Assembly: GCF_015207605.1 (NCBI RefSeq)
Contig: NZ_JADEWO010000012.1
Coordinates: forward strand, 78,148 to 142,147
Reading direction: 5' to 3'
Length of the DNA: 64,000 nucleotides
Source: Oculatella sp. LEGE 06141
Lineage (GTDB): Bacteria; Cyanobacteriota; Cyanobacteriia; Elainellales; Elainellaceae
In this document: piece after piece, positions 18,416 to 27,268 of the stretch
Layout of the letters: every line of letters starts with the position of its first letter
How positions within the stretch are numbered: position 1 is the stretch's first letter
The notes under the pieces: generated by a model
What the model was told of the DNA's origin: nothing
What the model saw: the letters and a program-made list of their open reading frames with translations, nothing else
The model's database searches: none
Translations under genes and position numbers: made by a program

Positions 18416-18982
18416 TTACTTTGGCATAGCGGTTAAGATGGCATCTTTGTTTAAAACCGCCAGCATATCGCCGCCCGGTTTCCACCAGTAACCCCACAAA
18501 AATCGAGCAAATTCTGGAGTAACGGTGGATGGCGGTAGGGGCTGAATTAACGTGGGGTCACACCACTCAATATCTTCGACGCGGTTCACAACCAGCCCCA
18601 GCATTTGATTTTTAGCTTGAGCCGACGCGGTTCGGCGATCGCCACTCTGCATCACAACCGCTGAAAAATTGGAAAGGTTACTCGATTGTCGATACCAGGG
18701 AACCAACCCACACAAGTGACCCAGATCGACCATCCACAGCACGTCGCCTCGCCAGTTATACACACCCATTACCCATCCGGGCAAATGAGGAATGGGCACA
18801 ATTTGACCCGTCTCAATCGTGAGTACTTCGCTCAGCAGTTCCACTGGCAATAGAACCGTGGTGTCCGAAAACAGGTTCAGCCGCAAAAACTGCTCAGTAC
18901 CGGGTACGGCTGAGGCAGATTTGGCTTCAGTTTGTGGTGCCGGTAACTGCTGGATATTAGGAACAGATAATGCATCAGACAT
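18416..18982 (-). CDS. CheW-like coupling protein
   Basis: A 188-residue CheW-domain protein with a 40-residue leader. The domain shows FLRLNLFSDTTVLLPVELLS, IPHLPGWVMGVYNWRGDVLW and NRVEDIEW, the usual CheW beta-barrel pattern. It should bridge the MCP and CheA of the same locus in the signalling array. It lies 15 bp behind the CheY-like gene, and a 222-bp gap separates it from the MCP. The position matches pixI in Synechocystis-type pix operons; Pil/Hmp-type taxis loci have the same order, so I do not assign a symbol. Confidence 0.9.
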   Translation of the reverse strand: MSDALSVPNIQQLPAPQTEAKSASAVPGTEQFLRLNLFSDTTVLLPVELLSEVLTIETGQIVPIPHLPGWVMGVYNWRGDVLWMVDLGHLCGLVPWYRQSSNLSNFSAVVMQSGDRRTASAQAKNQMLGLVVNRVEDIEWCDPTLIQPLPPSTVTPEFARFLWGYWWKPGGDMLAVLNKDAILTAMPK

Positions 18983-18997
18983 GGATTGAAAATCAGC

Positions 18998-19363
18998 TCA
19001 GTGTTTGATTAGCTGTTTAACTGTCCGTACAAACTCGTCCTGGTCGATGGGCTTCGATAGATAAGCATCTGCACCTTGCTTCATGCCCCAAAATCGATCC
19101 ATTTCGCCACCCTTGGTGGAGCAGATGATCACGGGGATATCGCTGGTGTCAGCGTTTCCTTTTAGCTCTCGACACACTTCAAATCCGCTGCACCCTGGCA
19201 ACACGACATCTAAAACAATTACATCGGGTTTTTGTTTGGCGATCGTAGCGATCGCTTCTTCTCCGCTTTGAGCGACAAGAACGTTGATTCCACCCTGTTG
19301 CAGGCACTGAATCAAAATTTGCATGTCTGTCAATGAGTCTTCAACAACCAGCGCCGTACCCAT
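18998..19363 (-). CDS. CheY/PilH-like response regulator
   Basis: A 121-residue single receiver domain. Key parts are the acidic pair and phospho-acceptor strand (VVEDSLTD, DVIVLDVVLPGCSGFEV), the switch Thr/Ser region (PVIICSTKGG) and the conserved lysine in YLSKPID. With no output domain, it acts by binding a target, probably the type IV pilus machinery, when phosphorylated by the CheA of this locus. It lies 15 bp upstream of the CheW gene and 57 bp downstream of the PatA-type regulator. The position corresponds to pixH. Confidence 0.92.
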   Translation of the reverse strand: MGTALVVEDSLTDMQILIQCLQQGGINVLVAQSGEEAIATIAKQKPDVIVLDVVLPGCSGFEVCRELKGNADTSDIPVIICSTKGGEMDRFWGMKQGADAYLSKPIDQDEFVRTVKQLIKH

Positions 19364-19420
19364 TCAGTCACCTCGTGAACAATAACAAGCTAATTAGTGA
19401 ATCAGTTAACCAGTTAAACG

Positions 19421-20593
19421 CTAATAATTTGTGCTAACCGGAAGAGTAGAGACATCCTGACTTAAAAATTTGCGAATCACCCCAAGAACGGCTTCTGCAT
19501 CCAGCGGTTTGGTGAGAAAATCGGACGCTCCAACAAAGTTAGAACGAAGACGGTTGGCAAAGCCGTCGTTTCCGGTCAAAATCACGATCGGAGTGTTCTG
19601 AAAATGTGTCAGCTTTCGCAACTGTTCGCAGATTTCGTAGCCGTTGGTGTTTGGCATCATCAAATCTAAAAAGATGAGATCGGGTTTGCGAGCTAACAAA
19701 ATGCCGATCGCCCGTAAACCATCATTGATGCCAACATAGTTGTAGCCCGCTGAGGTCAACAGCTTTTCCATCATGTTCTGGACGAAAAGGCTGTCATCTA
19801 CACAGGCAATCACTGGCTTTTTGGCTGGAACAGGTTCATCTACCGCCTTGGTAGACAACCGCTGGCGATAAATCGGAGCCGACAAATCGGGAATGTGAAT
19901 CAGCTCAATCCAGCCGGATTCCAGATAGGGCAGAAGCGGTTTCGCTACTTCTATCAAGTTGCGGTGCATGGCAACGGCAAGGTCGCGCAGCGATCGCTCA
20001 CCGTTGAGCATCTTGACCAAATTTTGATACGCCTGCGGTGACTTCAGCGCTTTGAACTGGTCTGCCTGCCGCACAATGGGCGACTGGTCGGGCGAGTAAT
20101 TCGCCAGTTTGCTGGCCTGCCACGCTTGCCACAGTGGGTGGATGCCAAAAATGGCTTCTTTGACTTCCACAAACGTTAGCGGGTTGGCAAACGGCGGCGT
20201 TTCGCGAATGTGGTCTTGAACGGTAGCGGCCTGTGCCACATCAAACAGCACTTCAGCAATGACGGCACAAATAACCGCGATCGCCTGTTCACGCGTTACT
20301 TTACCCTGAACAATCCAGCGGTTGAGCAATGCGTATTCCCACCCCATCGCCAAACTGGCAGAATCAATAGTGGCTAAATCCACCTGCCATGCCATTCGGT
20401 AGGTTGGAATTCGGGGGCAATGAATCATTAGATTCCGCCGCCACCGCCGCACCGCATGTTCTCCTCCAGTAGCATAGACAAGACGACCCTGGGCGAAATA
20501 GAAAACCCATTGCTGCTGAGATGGAGCGGTTCGCGTCAATTTCCCAGTAAATCGAAGCTGCTCCAAATTGGTCAAAAATTGAAGATGTCTCAA
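19421..20593 (-). CDS. PatA-type response regulator (DUF4388 + receiver)
   Basis: A 390-residue protein. The N-terminal PatA/DUF4388-like region starts FLTNLEQLRFTGKLTRTAPS and includes WVFYFAQGRLVYATGG. A helical middle follows, then a C-terminal receiver (CVDDSLFVQNMMEKLL, IFLDLMMPNTNGYEI, VILTG, FLTKPLD). PatA-family regulators act on type IV pilus motility and heterocyst patterning; as first gene of a taxis operon it corresponds to PixG. The start is TTG at 20,593 with a purine-rich AGTAGG upstream. The operon promoter must lie in the repeat-rich gap that follows. Confidence 0.88.
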   Translation of the reverse strand: MRHLQFLTNLEQLRFTGKLTRTAPSQQQWVFYFAQGRLVYATGGEHAVRRWRRNLMIHCPRIPTYRMAWQVDLATIDSASLAMGWEYALLNRWIVQGKVTREQAIAVICAVIAEVLFDVAQAATVQDHIRETPPFANPLTFVEVKEAIFGIHPLWQAWQASKLANYSPDQSPIVRQADQFKALKSPQAYQNLVKMLNGERSLRDLAVAMHRNLIEVAKPLLPYLESGWIELIHIPDLSAPIYRQRLSTKAVDEPVPAKKPVIACVDDSLFVQNMMEKLLTSAGYNYVGINDGLRAIGILLARKPDLIFLDLMMPNTNGYEICEQLRKLTHFQNTPIVILTGNDGFANRLRSNFVGASDFLTKPLDAEAVLGVIRKFLSQDVSTLPVSTNY

Positions 20594-20708
20594 GGCAGTA
20601 AACCCAACCTACTTGGATAACGGCAAAACCTATTCATGCTGAAGTGATGAGATGAATCAATGGCAGCTACTATACAAACCCATTCGAGGCTTTATATCAA
20701 AGCCCTGT

Positions 20709-20888
20709 GGAGGTTGTTTGCAATAGATCAAACGTGCTGTATTGATGTTCTAAATTCTCACCCGCTCTGGGTTTCGTCCTGTGCGCTCAGCCGAACGGAG
20801 ACCTTAAAACAGAACTGCCTCAGAAATTTCCCGTCAGAAAATTTAAGGAACAGTTCGAGCGGAATTCAGCACGTTCAAACCATCCTCC
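20709..20888. repeat. Dispersed repeat, family A (copy at 20.7 kb)
   Basis: Starts GGAGGTTGTTTGCAA and ends, inverted, GGAGGATGGTTTGAA. The inside shares GCGCTCAGCCGAACGG and AAAACAGAACTG with the other copies. Confidence 0.55.
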
Positions 20889-21480
20889 TGGATCTGCTCA
20901 TGGCACTGGTGGCTCTACTGACAATGGCAGCACCACCAATTTGCAGACCAGTTTGCAAGCGATAGAAGCCCCAACGATTGATCTCAATTCAACCCAATTC
21001 AATCCAATTCAGTCCAATTCAGTGCGAATTGTAGCGATGCACCATTAGTTTGGTCGATCAGTCAGGTAGATTGCAGTCAGGTAGATTGCCAATTAAGCCT
21101 ATACACCCAGTGATGCGATGCCCTGTTTAGCAACGATAGGTGAGTTTCATTAAGCGATCAGGTTACGATCAATGGTAACCGTACAATAACACTACTGCAT
21201 AAATTTAGGTTACAAGACTGTATTGCTGTTAACTTATTTGGATTGCAGTTAGAAAATTAGATGTTGCACCGTTTTCGGTTACATCATGGTATGCAGCTCT
21301 GAGGTTTGACAAGCAAGGGTCACGAGAGTTAATCGAATCTTCAAACGCCGATCGCTTGGTCTGGTGCCAGGTTTACATTAGGACAGCAACAGTTCAGAGC
21401 TATTCGAGGTGTGAGAAGACGAACTCAAAAAAAAGCGTAGTTTTTGATACAGCCAGGTCACTGAGTTTGGGTTGACTATA

Positions 21481-21561
21481 TACAGCAGTTCTCAATCGAG
21501 TCAGCCACAGTCTCGCCGAGATGGGTGTGGGGTGTGGTGAATGCAAATGAAAATGGCTGTA
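21481..21561. repeat. MITE-like 81-bp repeat (copy 1)
   Basis: Bounded by TACAGCAGTTCTCA and, inverted, TACAGCCATTTTCA (11 of 14 match). The interior holds GTCAGCCACAGTCTCGCC and a TG/GGGG-rich stretch. A close copy lies at 32,821-32,916; the two differ mainly by insertion of extra G-rich units. Confidence 0.7.
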
Positions 21562-21608
21562 AGATAAGCTCCAGCATCTACGCTCTGGTCGCAATCACAA
21601 TAATCGCA

Positions 21609-21790
21609 ATGGGGACTTTGAAACAGAAGCGGCTTGGAAGCCCCAACGGTAGGAACTTCCAAACTGTTTCTGGTTGAAAGTCTGTGTTCAGCTGAGCGCT
21701 CACGTTGAAACCCAGAATTGAAGACTTGGCGCTTGCAGCAAGCCCAAAAGGGGACGGTTCGAGTTACACTCAGCCTGGTTACACCCTCTC
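21609..21790. repeat. Dispersed repeat, family A relative
   Basis: Contains GGGGACTTTGAAACAGAA, GCTGAGCGCTCACGTTGAA and GGGGACGGTTCGAGTT, all shared with the 10.2-kb copy. The ends are less clear. Confidence 0.5.
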
Positions 21791-21827
21791 ACGGTAAGCG
21801 GGTTGATTTACCTCTACTGACGATGTA

Positions 21828-22265
21828 TCAGGTGCGGGTAGCAACAGTCTTTACCAACACGCGATCGCCTTCCACCTTTACGTCATGCACTGCCAGCGGT
21901 TTACTGGCAGGCGGGCTTAATACTTGACCTGCCGTATCAAATGCAGAATCGTGACAGTTGCACAAAAACACGTTGCGATCGGGCTGCCACTCGACCAAAC
22001 AATCGCGATGGGTACAGATTGGGTTAATGGCTACTAACGTGTCGGGTTGGCTGGTATCGCGAACCACCAGGAGCGGGCTACCTGCCGTTTGTTCATCTAA
22101 AAGTTGACCGTCTTGATCCAGTTGTGCCACATCTCCAACGTCGCGAAACTCGTCGGTTGAGGTTGCCGTTTCAGACGATTGAGGGGTGCAGGCGGCGATC
22201 GCCACAGGAAAGAACTGTGCCAGACAACCAACACCTACCCAATTCATAAATGTACGCCGATCCAT
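21828..22265 (-). CDS. Rieske [2Fe-2S] lipoprotein
   Basis: A 145-residue protein with a short Tat-like leader (MDRRTFMNWVGVG) ending in a lipobox-like IAAC. The Rieske fold is shown by box 1 CTHRDC and box 2 CNCHDS, giving two Cys and two His ligands plus the disulfide cysteines. The proline loop is SPPASKPL. It differs from the b6f Rieske protein PetC in lacking the long hinge and membrane anchor. It is probably exported and attached to a membrane by lipid, where it carries single electrons. It is the first of three same-strand redox-type genes with large gaps. The partner is unknown. Confidence 0.88.
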   Translation of the reverse strand: MDRRTFMNWVGVGCLAQFFPVAIAACTPQSSETATSTDEFRDVGDVAQLDQDGQLLDEQTAGSPLLVVRDTSQPDTLVAINPICTHRDCLVEWQPDRNVFLCNCHDSAFDTAGQVLSPPASKPLAVHDVKVEGDRVLVKTVATRT

Positions 22266-22643
22266 AAGAGAGCAATCCTGCCTTTTTCAAATCAACTCAT
22301 TGTGCTTGAGAGGTTGTTTGCAACGGATTAAACGGTCTGCCCTAAACTCCCCAACCCTGGGAATTTAGAAGGCGATTCGAGTGATATCAACACCCTTAAA
22401 GCATTCTTCAGGAGCTTACCAGGAGCTTACAAAGCCCGTTGAACCATCTTCAACATTGAACGGTTCAAATGGTTCGATGTAACACTTAGCAAGTTTCCTG
22501 TAAGGTACATAGCATTCGGCAGACAGCCTAGACCCAGACGAATTCTGTCGCTTGCGTCCCGTTGCATATGCTATGCCCCTACAGGGATCGGGTTACAAAT
22601 GAGACAAACTATCTTCTGAGAGAATGCCTGTTTCACCAATGGC
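22266..22643. repeat. Gap with two dispersed repeats
   Basis: A family A relative runs from GAGAGGTTGTTTGCAACGG (about 22,309) to about 22,408. A second element begins CATAGCATTCGGCAGACAGCC (about 22,510) and includes GCCCCTACAGGGATCGGGTTAC, matching the segment at about 15,138-15,222. No gene is seen in these 378 bp. Confidence 0.5.
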
Positions 22644-22964
22644 TTACCGTCTTGCTGTCTCTTTGCGAGATACCTCATTTAAGGTGGTGCTGAGCGATCG
22701 CTTCTTGCGAAACAGGCTTGACATACTCAATCCTGTAATCATCAGCCCTGCCAAACCCAGACCATTTAAGATGGGATAAATTGCTTCCAGCCCAAAAATT
22801 CGACCGGAGTGAATATTGAGCATTATTCCAGCAACCTGGCTGAGTGAAAACCATTCCGCAAAGATAGGATAAGTGATCCCGCTAATAATGGTTAGCGCCA
22901 ACGGTAGGCACATGATGATCGCAAATTGCCGATGATAGCGACGAAATGCACTCGTGATTCCCAT
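22644..22964 (-). CDS. Small PepSY-associated-type membrane protein
   Basis: A 106-residue protein with two or three membrane helices: AIIMCLPLALTIISGITYPI, the segment around SQVAGIMLNIHSGRIFGLEA, and ILNGLGLAGLMITGLSMSSL. The pattern RRYHRQF plus LNIHSG recalls short PepSY-associated TM proteins, in which histidines on neighbouring helices can bind haem. It lies between the Rieske lipoprotein and the c-haem lipoprotein, all on the same strand. A role in transmembrane electron transfer is therefore attractive but unproven. Length and ATG start look normal for the small form. Confidence 0.65.
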   Translation of the reverse strand: MGITSAFRRYHRQFAIIMCLPLALTIISGITYPIFAEWFSLSQVAGIMLNIHSGRIFGLEAIYPILNGLGLAGLMITGLSMSSLFRKKRSLSTTLNEVSRKETARR

Positions 22965-23055
22965 GTCGCGATTCCTTATAAAACTGCATCATTGTTTCAA
23001 CGCAAAGCGGGGCTTTTGTGCCGCGATCGGTGCAAAAGCCCCCTATAGTTAGACC

Positions 23056-24123
23056 TTAGCTATGATTAGCTGATGATGGTGTTGCTGCGGTAGCATCAAC
23101 GGGTTCACCTTCGTAGGCCAGCGCCTCATCTCCGGCTTTGGCAAACGCTTCAGCCAGCGTCACCAGTCTTTGACGCTCTGCCTCGTCCGGAATTCCATTG
23201 GGAGGAGGCATGAGATTCTCTTGAATCTGCCGTACCGTTTCGTGCCGCAGGGTCAACGCCTGGTTGGGGTAATTTAGAATCAGCAAAGGGTTCATCTCGT
23301 TGGCGTTGCTGGGGCTGTGGCAAACCTCGCAAGAGTGATCGCGCATCGCTACTTCAAACGCTCGATAGCTTTCATCCAGTGAGTTCACATGAGGATTGGC
23401 TGCTGAAAAGAGGTTCTGGTAAAGCGTCACCTTAGGCTCTTGTTGGCCGTTAGCAACCGTCCACTGCCACTTTCCATCCCATTCTCGCTCAACCACCTTG
23501 CGTTCTGTATCTTTGATGGCCGATCGCATCGCGCCTTCAATCATCCCGTCTTCCATAATTAGCAACAATTCGGTGGACTGGTGATAGGCTTTCCACTTGT
23601 TCTCGGAATGCCAGAACGGGTAGGGGAATGCGCCAGGATCGAGGTCGCTACGGAACTGAATAGGCAAACGAAGCACTGTTAAGTTATCTTTCTGTTCTAC
23701 GGTTGGTTCTCCAGAAAACATGAATGTGGAAAGATAGGTGCGTCGCCAAACCAGCGGAGCAAAAGAGGTTGTGTTGTTTTCCCGAAGCGCATAAAGTTCA
23801 GGTTCTTTCTGTCCTCCCCAGCGAATTTCCTGGCTCATGTGGTCGCGCAGCAGTTCCAGTGATGCTAGTTTGTCTGCACAAGCAGCATGGGCGTTAGCAT
23901 CGCCCGGTTCAGCCATTGGGCACGATGCAATAATACTTTTGCCAATTTCGGTTGCCAGAGCTACATCTTCATCAGCAGGTGAATCGGATGATGCTTGCTC
24001 TACAGGCGCAGGCGACTGGCTAACTGGAGCATTGTTGGAACAGCCCAAAAATAACGCGACTGGTAGAATTAACCCCGCAACAAATATTAGGAGCCTAGAA
24101 CGAAGCCTGGTTCGCTTGAGCAT
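23056..24123 (-). CDS. c-type haem lipoprotein
   Basis: A 355-residue exported protein. ATG 24,123 is chosen over 24,186 because AAAGGAAATAAAG precedes it. The N terminus is basic with a hydrophobic segment ending in the lipobox LFLGCSN. The body has RWGGQKEPELYALRENNTTS and a globular middle of unknown fold. A single c-haem site CEVCH lies near residue 270, followed by LMPPPNGIPDEAERQRLVTL, which resembles the C-terminal end of class I cytochromes with a possible methionine ligand. It is a lipid-anchored monohaem protein facing the periplasm or lumen, 91 bp upstream of the PepSY-type gene. Electron partner unknown. Confidence 0.75.
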   Translation of the reverse strand: MLKRTRLRSRLLIFVAGLILPVALFLGCSNNAPVSQSPAPVEQASSDSPADEDVALATEIGKSIIASCPMAEPGDANAHAACADKLASLELLRDHMSQEIRWGGQKEPELYALRENNTTSFAPLVWRRTYLSTFMFSGEPTVEQKDNLTVLRLPIQFRSDLDPGAFPYPFWHSENKWKAYHQSTELLLIMEDGMIEGAMRSAIKDTERKVVEREWDGKWQWTVANGQQEPKVTLYQNLFSAANPHVNSLDESYRAFEVAMRDHSCEVCHSPSNANEMNPLLILNYPNQALTLRHETVRQIQENLMPPPNGIPDEAERQRLVTLAEAFAKAGDEALAYEGEPVDATAATPSSANHS

Positions 24124-24970
24124 CTTTATTTCCTTTAGTTTCCCTATTACTGAGTAAACATCGAACAGCAAATCAGGCAGCATCAATTAACACATCAATA
24201 AAGCCTATTAGCTGGTACAAACAGCAGGCTTTACCAAGATGCTTTAACGATGTTGAACGCTTTATCTAACAGGGAACACAACTTTATTCAAACCAAAACT
24301 AAATCGAGAACCATCCGAGCGTAAACATGCTCACTCACACAGATTCTCGCTACAAACAATACTTAGTAGATCGGTTAATTTACCGTATAACGTACTCTTG
24401 AAGGGTCTAAACCCTGTAGGAGCGATCGCCAGATAATTGAACTCACGGAGGTTCAACCGATCGATATCCGGTAGTTTTATGCACCTGAGTAACCCTCTGT
24501 CACTGAATGAATTGAGCCTCTAGCCTTGTACTGGAGTCGCTGCTTTGAACAGTCTTCGTATTAGAGACAAAGCAAAGACTTTCACACGGAATGATACTTG
24601 GTCACAGTTTCAATTTTCGTATTACGCAAAACAAAAACCGATGAAGCCAAATACCTCACTCAACTAGTCTTTCGTTTCAGTGAAAGCGTATCACAATCTG
24701 CCTATACCGTTGTAGTTCAACTTCTTTTTTTTTAAGAGAATCTCTTTCTCAAATCACTATAACTTCATGAACTAATGATAAACTTACGCTGATTTTTACC
24801 TTACCTTTATAAGAAGTTTATGATTTAAGTTCAAATACTTATATCGCGCTCGTATTATTCACATGCCACTTTTTTTGATTTGAATCAGTTCCGCACTGCT
24901 CCAGTGTTAGACAATGGATGAGCAGTTGAAGACTGAAAGAATGTGGAAGATGATGAGAATGATCAAAGAA

Positions 24971-25190
24971 TGCTGTAAAGGTGCCGAGAGTCACTCGAAC
25001 CGCTCTCTTGTCTGGCTTGCCGCAGGCGCTCAGCCTTCATTCTGGCTTCGACGTGAGCGCTCAGCCGAACGGGGAGTTTGAAACAGAATCGGCTCAAAAG
25101 CTCCCTACTATTGTGTGCTTAAAGCCCTTGGGGCATAACTAGCAAAGGGGCGAAGCAGCCCATTTGCTACCTTGCAAAACATTCTTTCAG
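24971..25190. repeat. Dispersed repeat, family A relative
   Basis: Shares CACTCGAACCG, CTTCGACGTGAGCGCTCAGC, GAACGGGGA and TTTGAAACAGAATCGG with the 10.2-kb copy, in opposite orientation. Boundaries are approximate. Confidence 0.5.
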
Positions 25191-25449
25191 GGGCAAGAGC
25201 TGAAGGTTGGGCGTGCGTTAGCCCACAGCAACCGAGTCGAGCTGGTTAGATCCGCAATTAACGAAGCGTGCAGCAGAAACCAACCAGGGCTAAGCGCATC
25301 AAACGAATTCTAGGCGCAACTTTGAACATCGTAAGTTAAGATCCAAAGTGCCAGATTGTAAATTAAATTCAACCTTACGTTCGTTCTAAAAAACGAGCTG
25401 TGCAAACTCAACTTAAGAATGAACCATTCAAGTGCCTCTAACAAGTGCC

Positions 25450-25612
25450 TTTAAGAAGATGTCTGAGACGTGCTAAGCCCAACTCGAACCGTCCCATAAT
25501 CCTCAGGTTGGGGGATTTTAAGACAGAATGGTTCGAAAGTCCCCCAAGCCTAGAAGATTTAGAGGCTTCATGCAGACTGCTAATGCCAACGATTGAATCC
25601 TTCCGAGATATC
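25450..25612. repeat. Dispersed repeat, family A relative
   Basis: Begins near AGATGTCTGAGACGTGCTAA and continues with CCAACTCGAACCGTCCC, CAGGTTGGGGGATTTTAA and a closing GATATCCTCGA. Boundaries are approximate. Confidence 0.45.
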
Positions 25613-25782
25613 CTCGAAGGTTTAGTCCAAATTCAGTCCAACTTTGATTGCCTCAACGTGTTGCCTGTTTCGTATTGTCACAGGCACTGGTTCAACCCAT
25701 CGTGAATGTTTGGGTTGAAGATTCGATGAAGCCCATCGTAGATTTGCTTTAAGTTCGGTCAGGTAACCGCCCAACATTCGAC

Positions 25783-27231
25783 ATGGCTAGTAGAACAATC
25801 ACATTTCGGTTTGCGGAAGAGGTAATTGAAGCGATTGAAGCACGGGCAAAAGCCACTGGTAGCAACAGAACTGCGGTTCTCATGCAAGCTTTGTCTTTGG
25901 CTTATGGGGTGCCTTCTGCATCCTCAGTTCCTGTCTCTACAACCACCCTTCAGCAGCGGCTGACTGAGCTTGAGCAGCAGGTCGTTGAGTTGCTTCAGCA
26001 GCTAACGGTTTCTGTGCATGAGGTTAAAGAAGGACGAGCGGTTGCAACCAGGGTCGCCCGCCCGCTGACGGACTGCGGTGAGCCAGCGGAGACGCGATCG
26101 CAACTCACAGCACAGCTAGAGCATCAAGCTAATATGCTTGACCAGATTCTCTCGGCGACCCCTGACCTGGTGTTTGTGCAAGACCGGATGGGGCGGTTTA
26201 CTTACATCAATCCGGTGAGCGCCAGGGTGCTGGGCTTTCGCCCTAACTATTTTCTGGGTAAAACCTATCAAGAGCTGGGCTTCGATGATGAGTTTAGCCA
26301 ATCGTTTTCGGCCAAGCGAGAGGTTGTGTTTAGAACAGGTCGCCCTGCGAGTGGGGATGTTAGCATTCCAACTATTCATGAGGTCAGGGATTACGAGTAC
26401 ATTATCAGCCCGATCCTGGCCGCCGATGGCAGCATTGATACGGTGGTTTTTACGGCACGGGATATTACAGAACGAAAGCGAACGGAAATTGCTCTGCGCG
26501 AATCTGAAGAGGAATACCGCAATTTATTTGAGTTGGCCAATGATTCGATTTTGATTGTTGATGTTGCCGATGGTCATATCCTCAATGCCAACCGCAATGC
26601 GGCTAGACGGCTAGGGTACACCCGCCGAGAACTGCTGCAATTGTCCTTTGTCGATATTGAAGCCCATCGCATCGAGAAGCAGCATAAAGACGCGATCGCC
26701 AGCGAACTTCAGCGGGTTGGTAATGTGATTTACGAGTACAGGCTCCGCCGTAAAGACAAAACCGAAATTCCCGTCGAGATTAGCAGCCGATTGATTGAGT
26801 ATGGCGATCGTCTGGCGTATCAAAGCTTCTTTCGCGATATTGCCGAACGACAGCAGGTGCTCGACTGTTTGCGGCTCTTAGAGTCTGCCATTCACAACGC
26901 CCATGATGCCATTGTGATGACTGAAATTGAGCCGATCGACCACCCCAAAATCGTGCAAATCAACGAACGCTTTGCCCAACTCACGGGCTATCGGCCAGAA
27001 GATGTGATCGGTAGACCGCTCAGCCTGCTTTACGGGGAGAACACCAGCCCTGCTCACCTGGCTCAAATGCAAGATGCGATGGCACAGCGGCAACCCGTCA
27101 AAATAGAGCTACTGCACTATCGCAAGGACGGTACTGAATTCTGGGTGGAGCAGACGATCGCCCCCGTACCAAGGCTGAGCGGCGAATATACCCATTGGAT
27201 CTGGATACAGCGCGAGATTACCCGGCTATAA
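25783..27231 (+). CDS. Ribbon-helix-helix protein with three PAS domains
   Basis: A 482-residue protein. Residues 3-45 (ITFRFAEEVIEAIEARAKAT, then GSNRTAVLMQAL) look like a CopG/Arc ribbon-helix-helix domain. A coiled coil follows (LTELEQQVVELLQQLTVSV), then three PAS domains starting near LDQILSATPDLVFVQDRMGR, YRNLFELANDSILIVDVADG and LESAIHNAHDAIVMTEIEPI. The third resembles LOV-type PAS but has no reactive Cys. The protein ends right after it, with no kinase, GGDEF or EAL domain. It may be a one-component sensor that binds DNA, or a shortened form of a multi-PAS kinase. The ligand is unknown. Confidence 0.8.
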   Translation: MASRTITFRFAEEVIEAIEARAKATGSNRTAVLMQALSLAYGVPSASSVPVSTTTLQQRLTELEQQVVELLQQLTVSVHEVKEGRAVATRVARPLTDCGEPAETRSQLTAQLEHQANMLDQILSATPDLVFVQDRMGRFTYINPVSARVLGFRPNYFLGKTYQELGFDDEFSQSFSAKREVVFRTGRPASGDVSIPTIHEVRDYEYIISPILAADGSIDTVVFTARDITERKRTEIALRESEEEYRNLFELANDSILIVDVADGHILNANRNAARRLGYTRRELLQLSFVDIEAHRIEKQHKDAIASELQRVGNVIYEYRLRRKDKTEIPVEISSRLIEYGDRLAYQSFFRDIAERQQVLDCLRLLESAIHNAHDAIVMTEIEPIDHPKIVQINERFAQLTGYRPEDVIGRPLSLLYGENTSPAHLAQMQDAMAQRQPVKIELLHYRKDGTEFWVEQTIAPVPRLSGEYTHWIWIQREITRL

Positions 27232-27268
27232 GTGAGCGTGTGGGCTGGGAAGGCCGATCACAGATGGC

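Larger units (their letters stand above)
20594..21827. other. 1.2-kb gene-free, repeat-rich region
   Basis: No credible gene. It contains a family A repeat (20,709-20,888) and an A/T-rich run of AATTCAAYCC-like 10-11 bp units (about 20,985-21,025). It also has a direct repeat GTCAGGTAGATTGC (about 21,059-21,090), the 81-bp MITE-like element (21,481-21,561) and a further family A relative (about 21,609-21,790). The promoter of the taxis operon should lie near 20,600-20,700. Confidence 0.5.
24124..25782. other. 1.66-kb gene-poor region
   Basis: No convincing gene. The first 800 bp are AT-rich and should hold the promoter of the c-haem gene. Family A repeat relatives occupy about 24,971-25,190 (ACTCGAACCG, GACGTGAGCGCTCAGCCGAA, TTTGAAACAGAATCGGCT) and about 25,450-25,612 (CAACTCGAACCGTCCCATAA, TTGGGGGATTTTAAGACAGA). 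An 86-codon open frame at 25,445-25,705 lies on the latter repeat and is unlikely to be a gene. Confidence 0.5.

Noticed and set aside
25445..25705. 86-codon open frame in the gap before the RHH-PAS gene
   Set aside because: It overlaps a family A repeat and has no motif.
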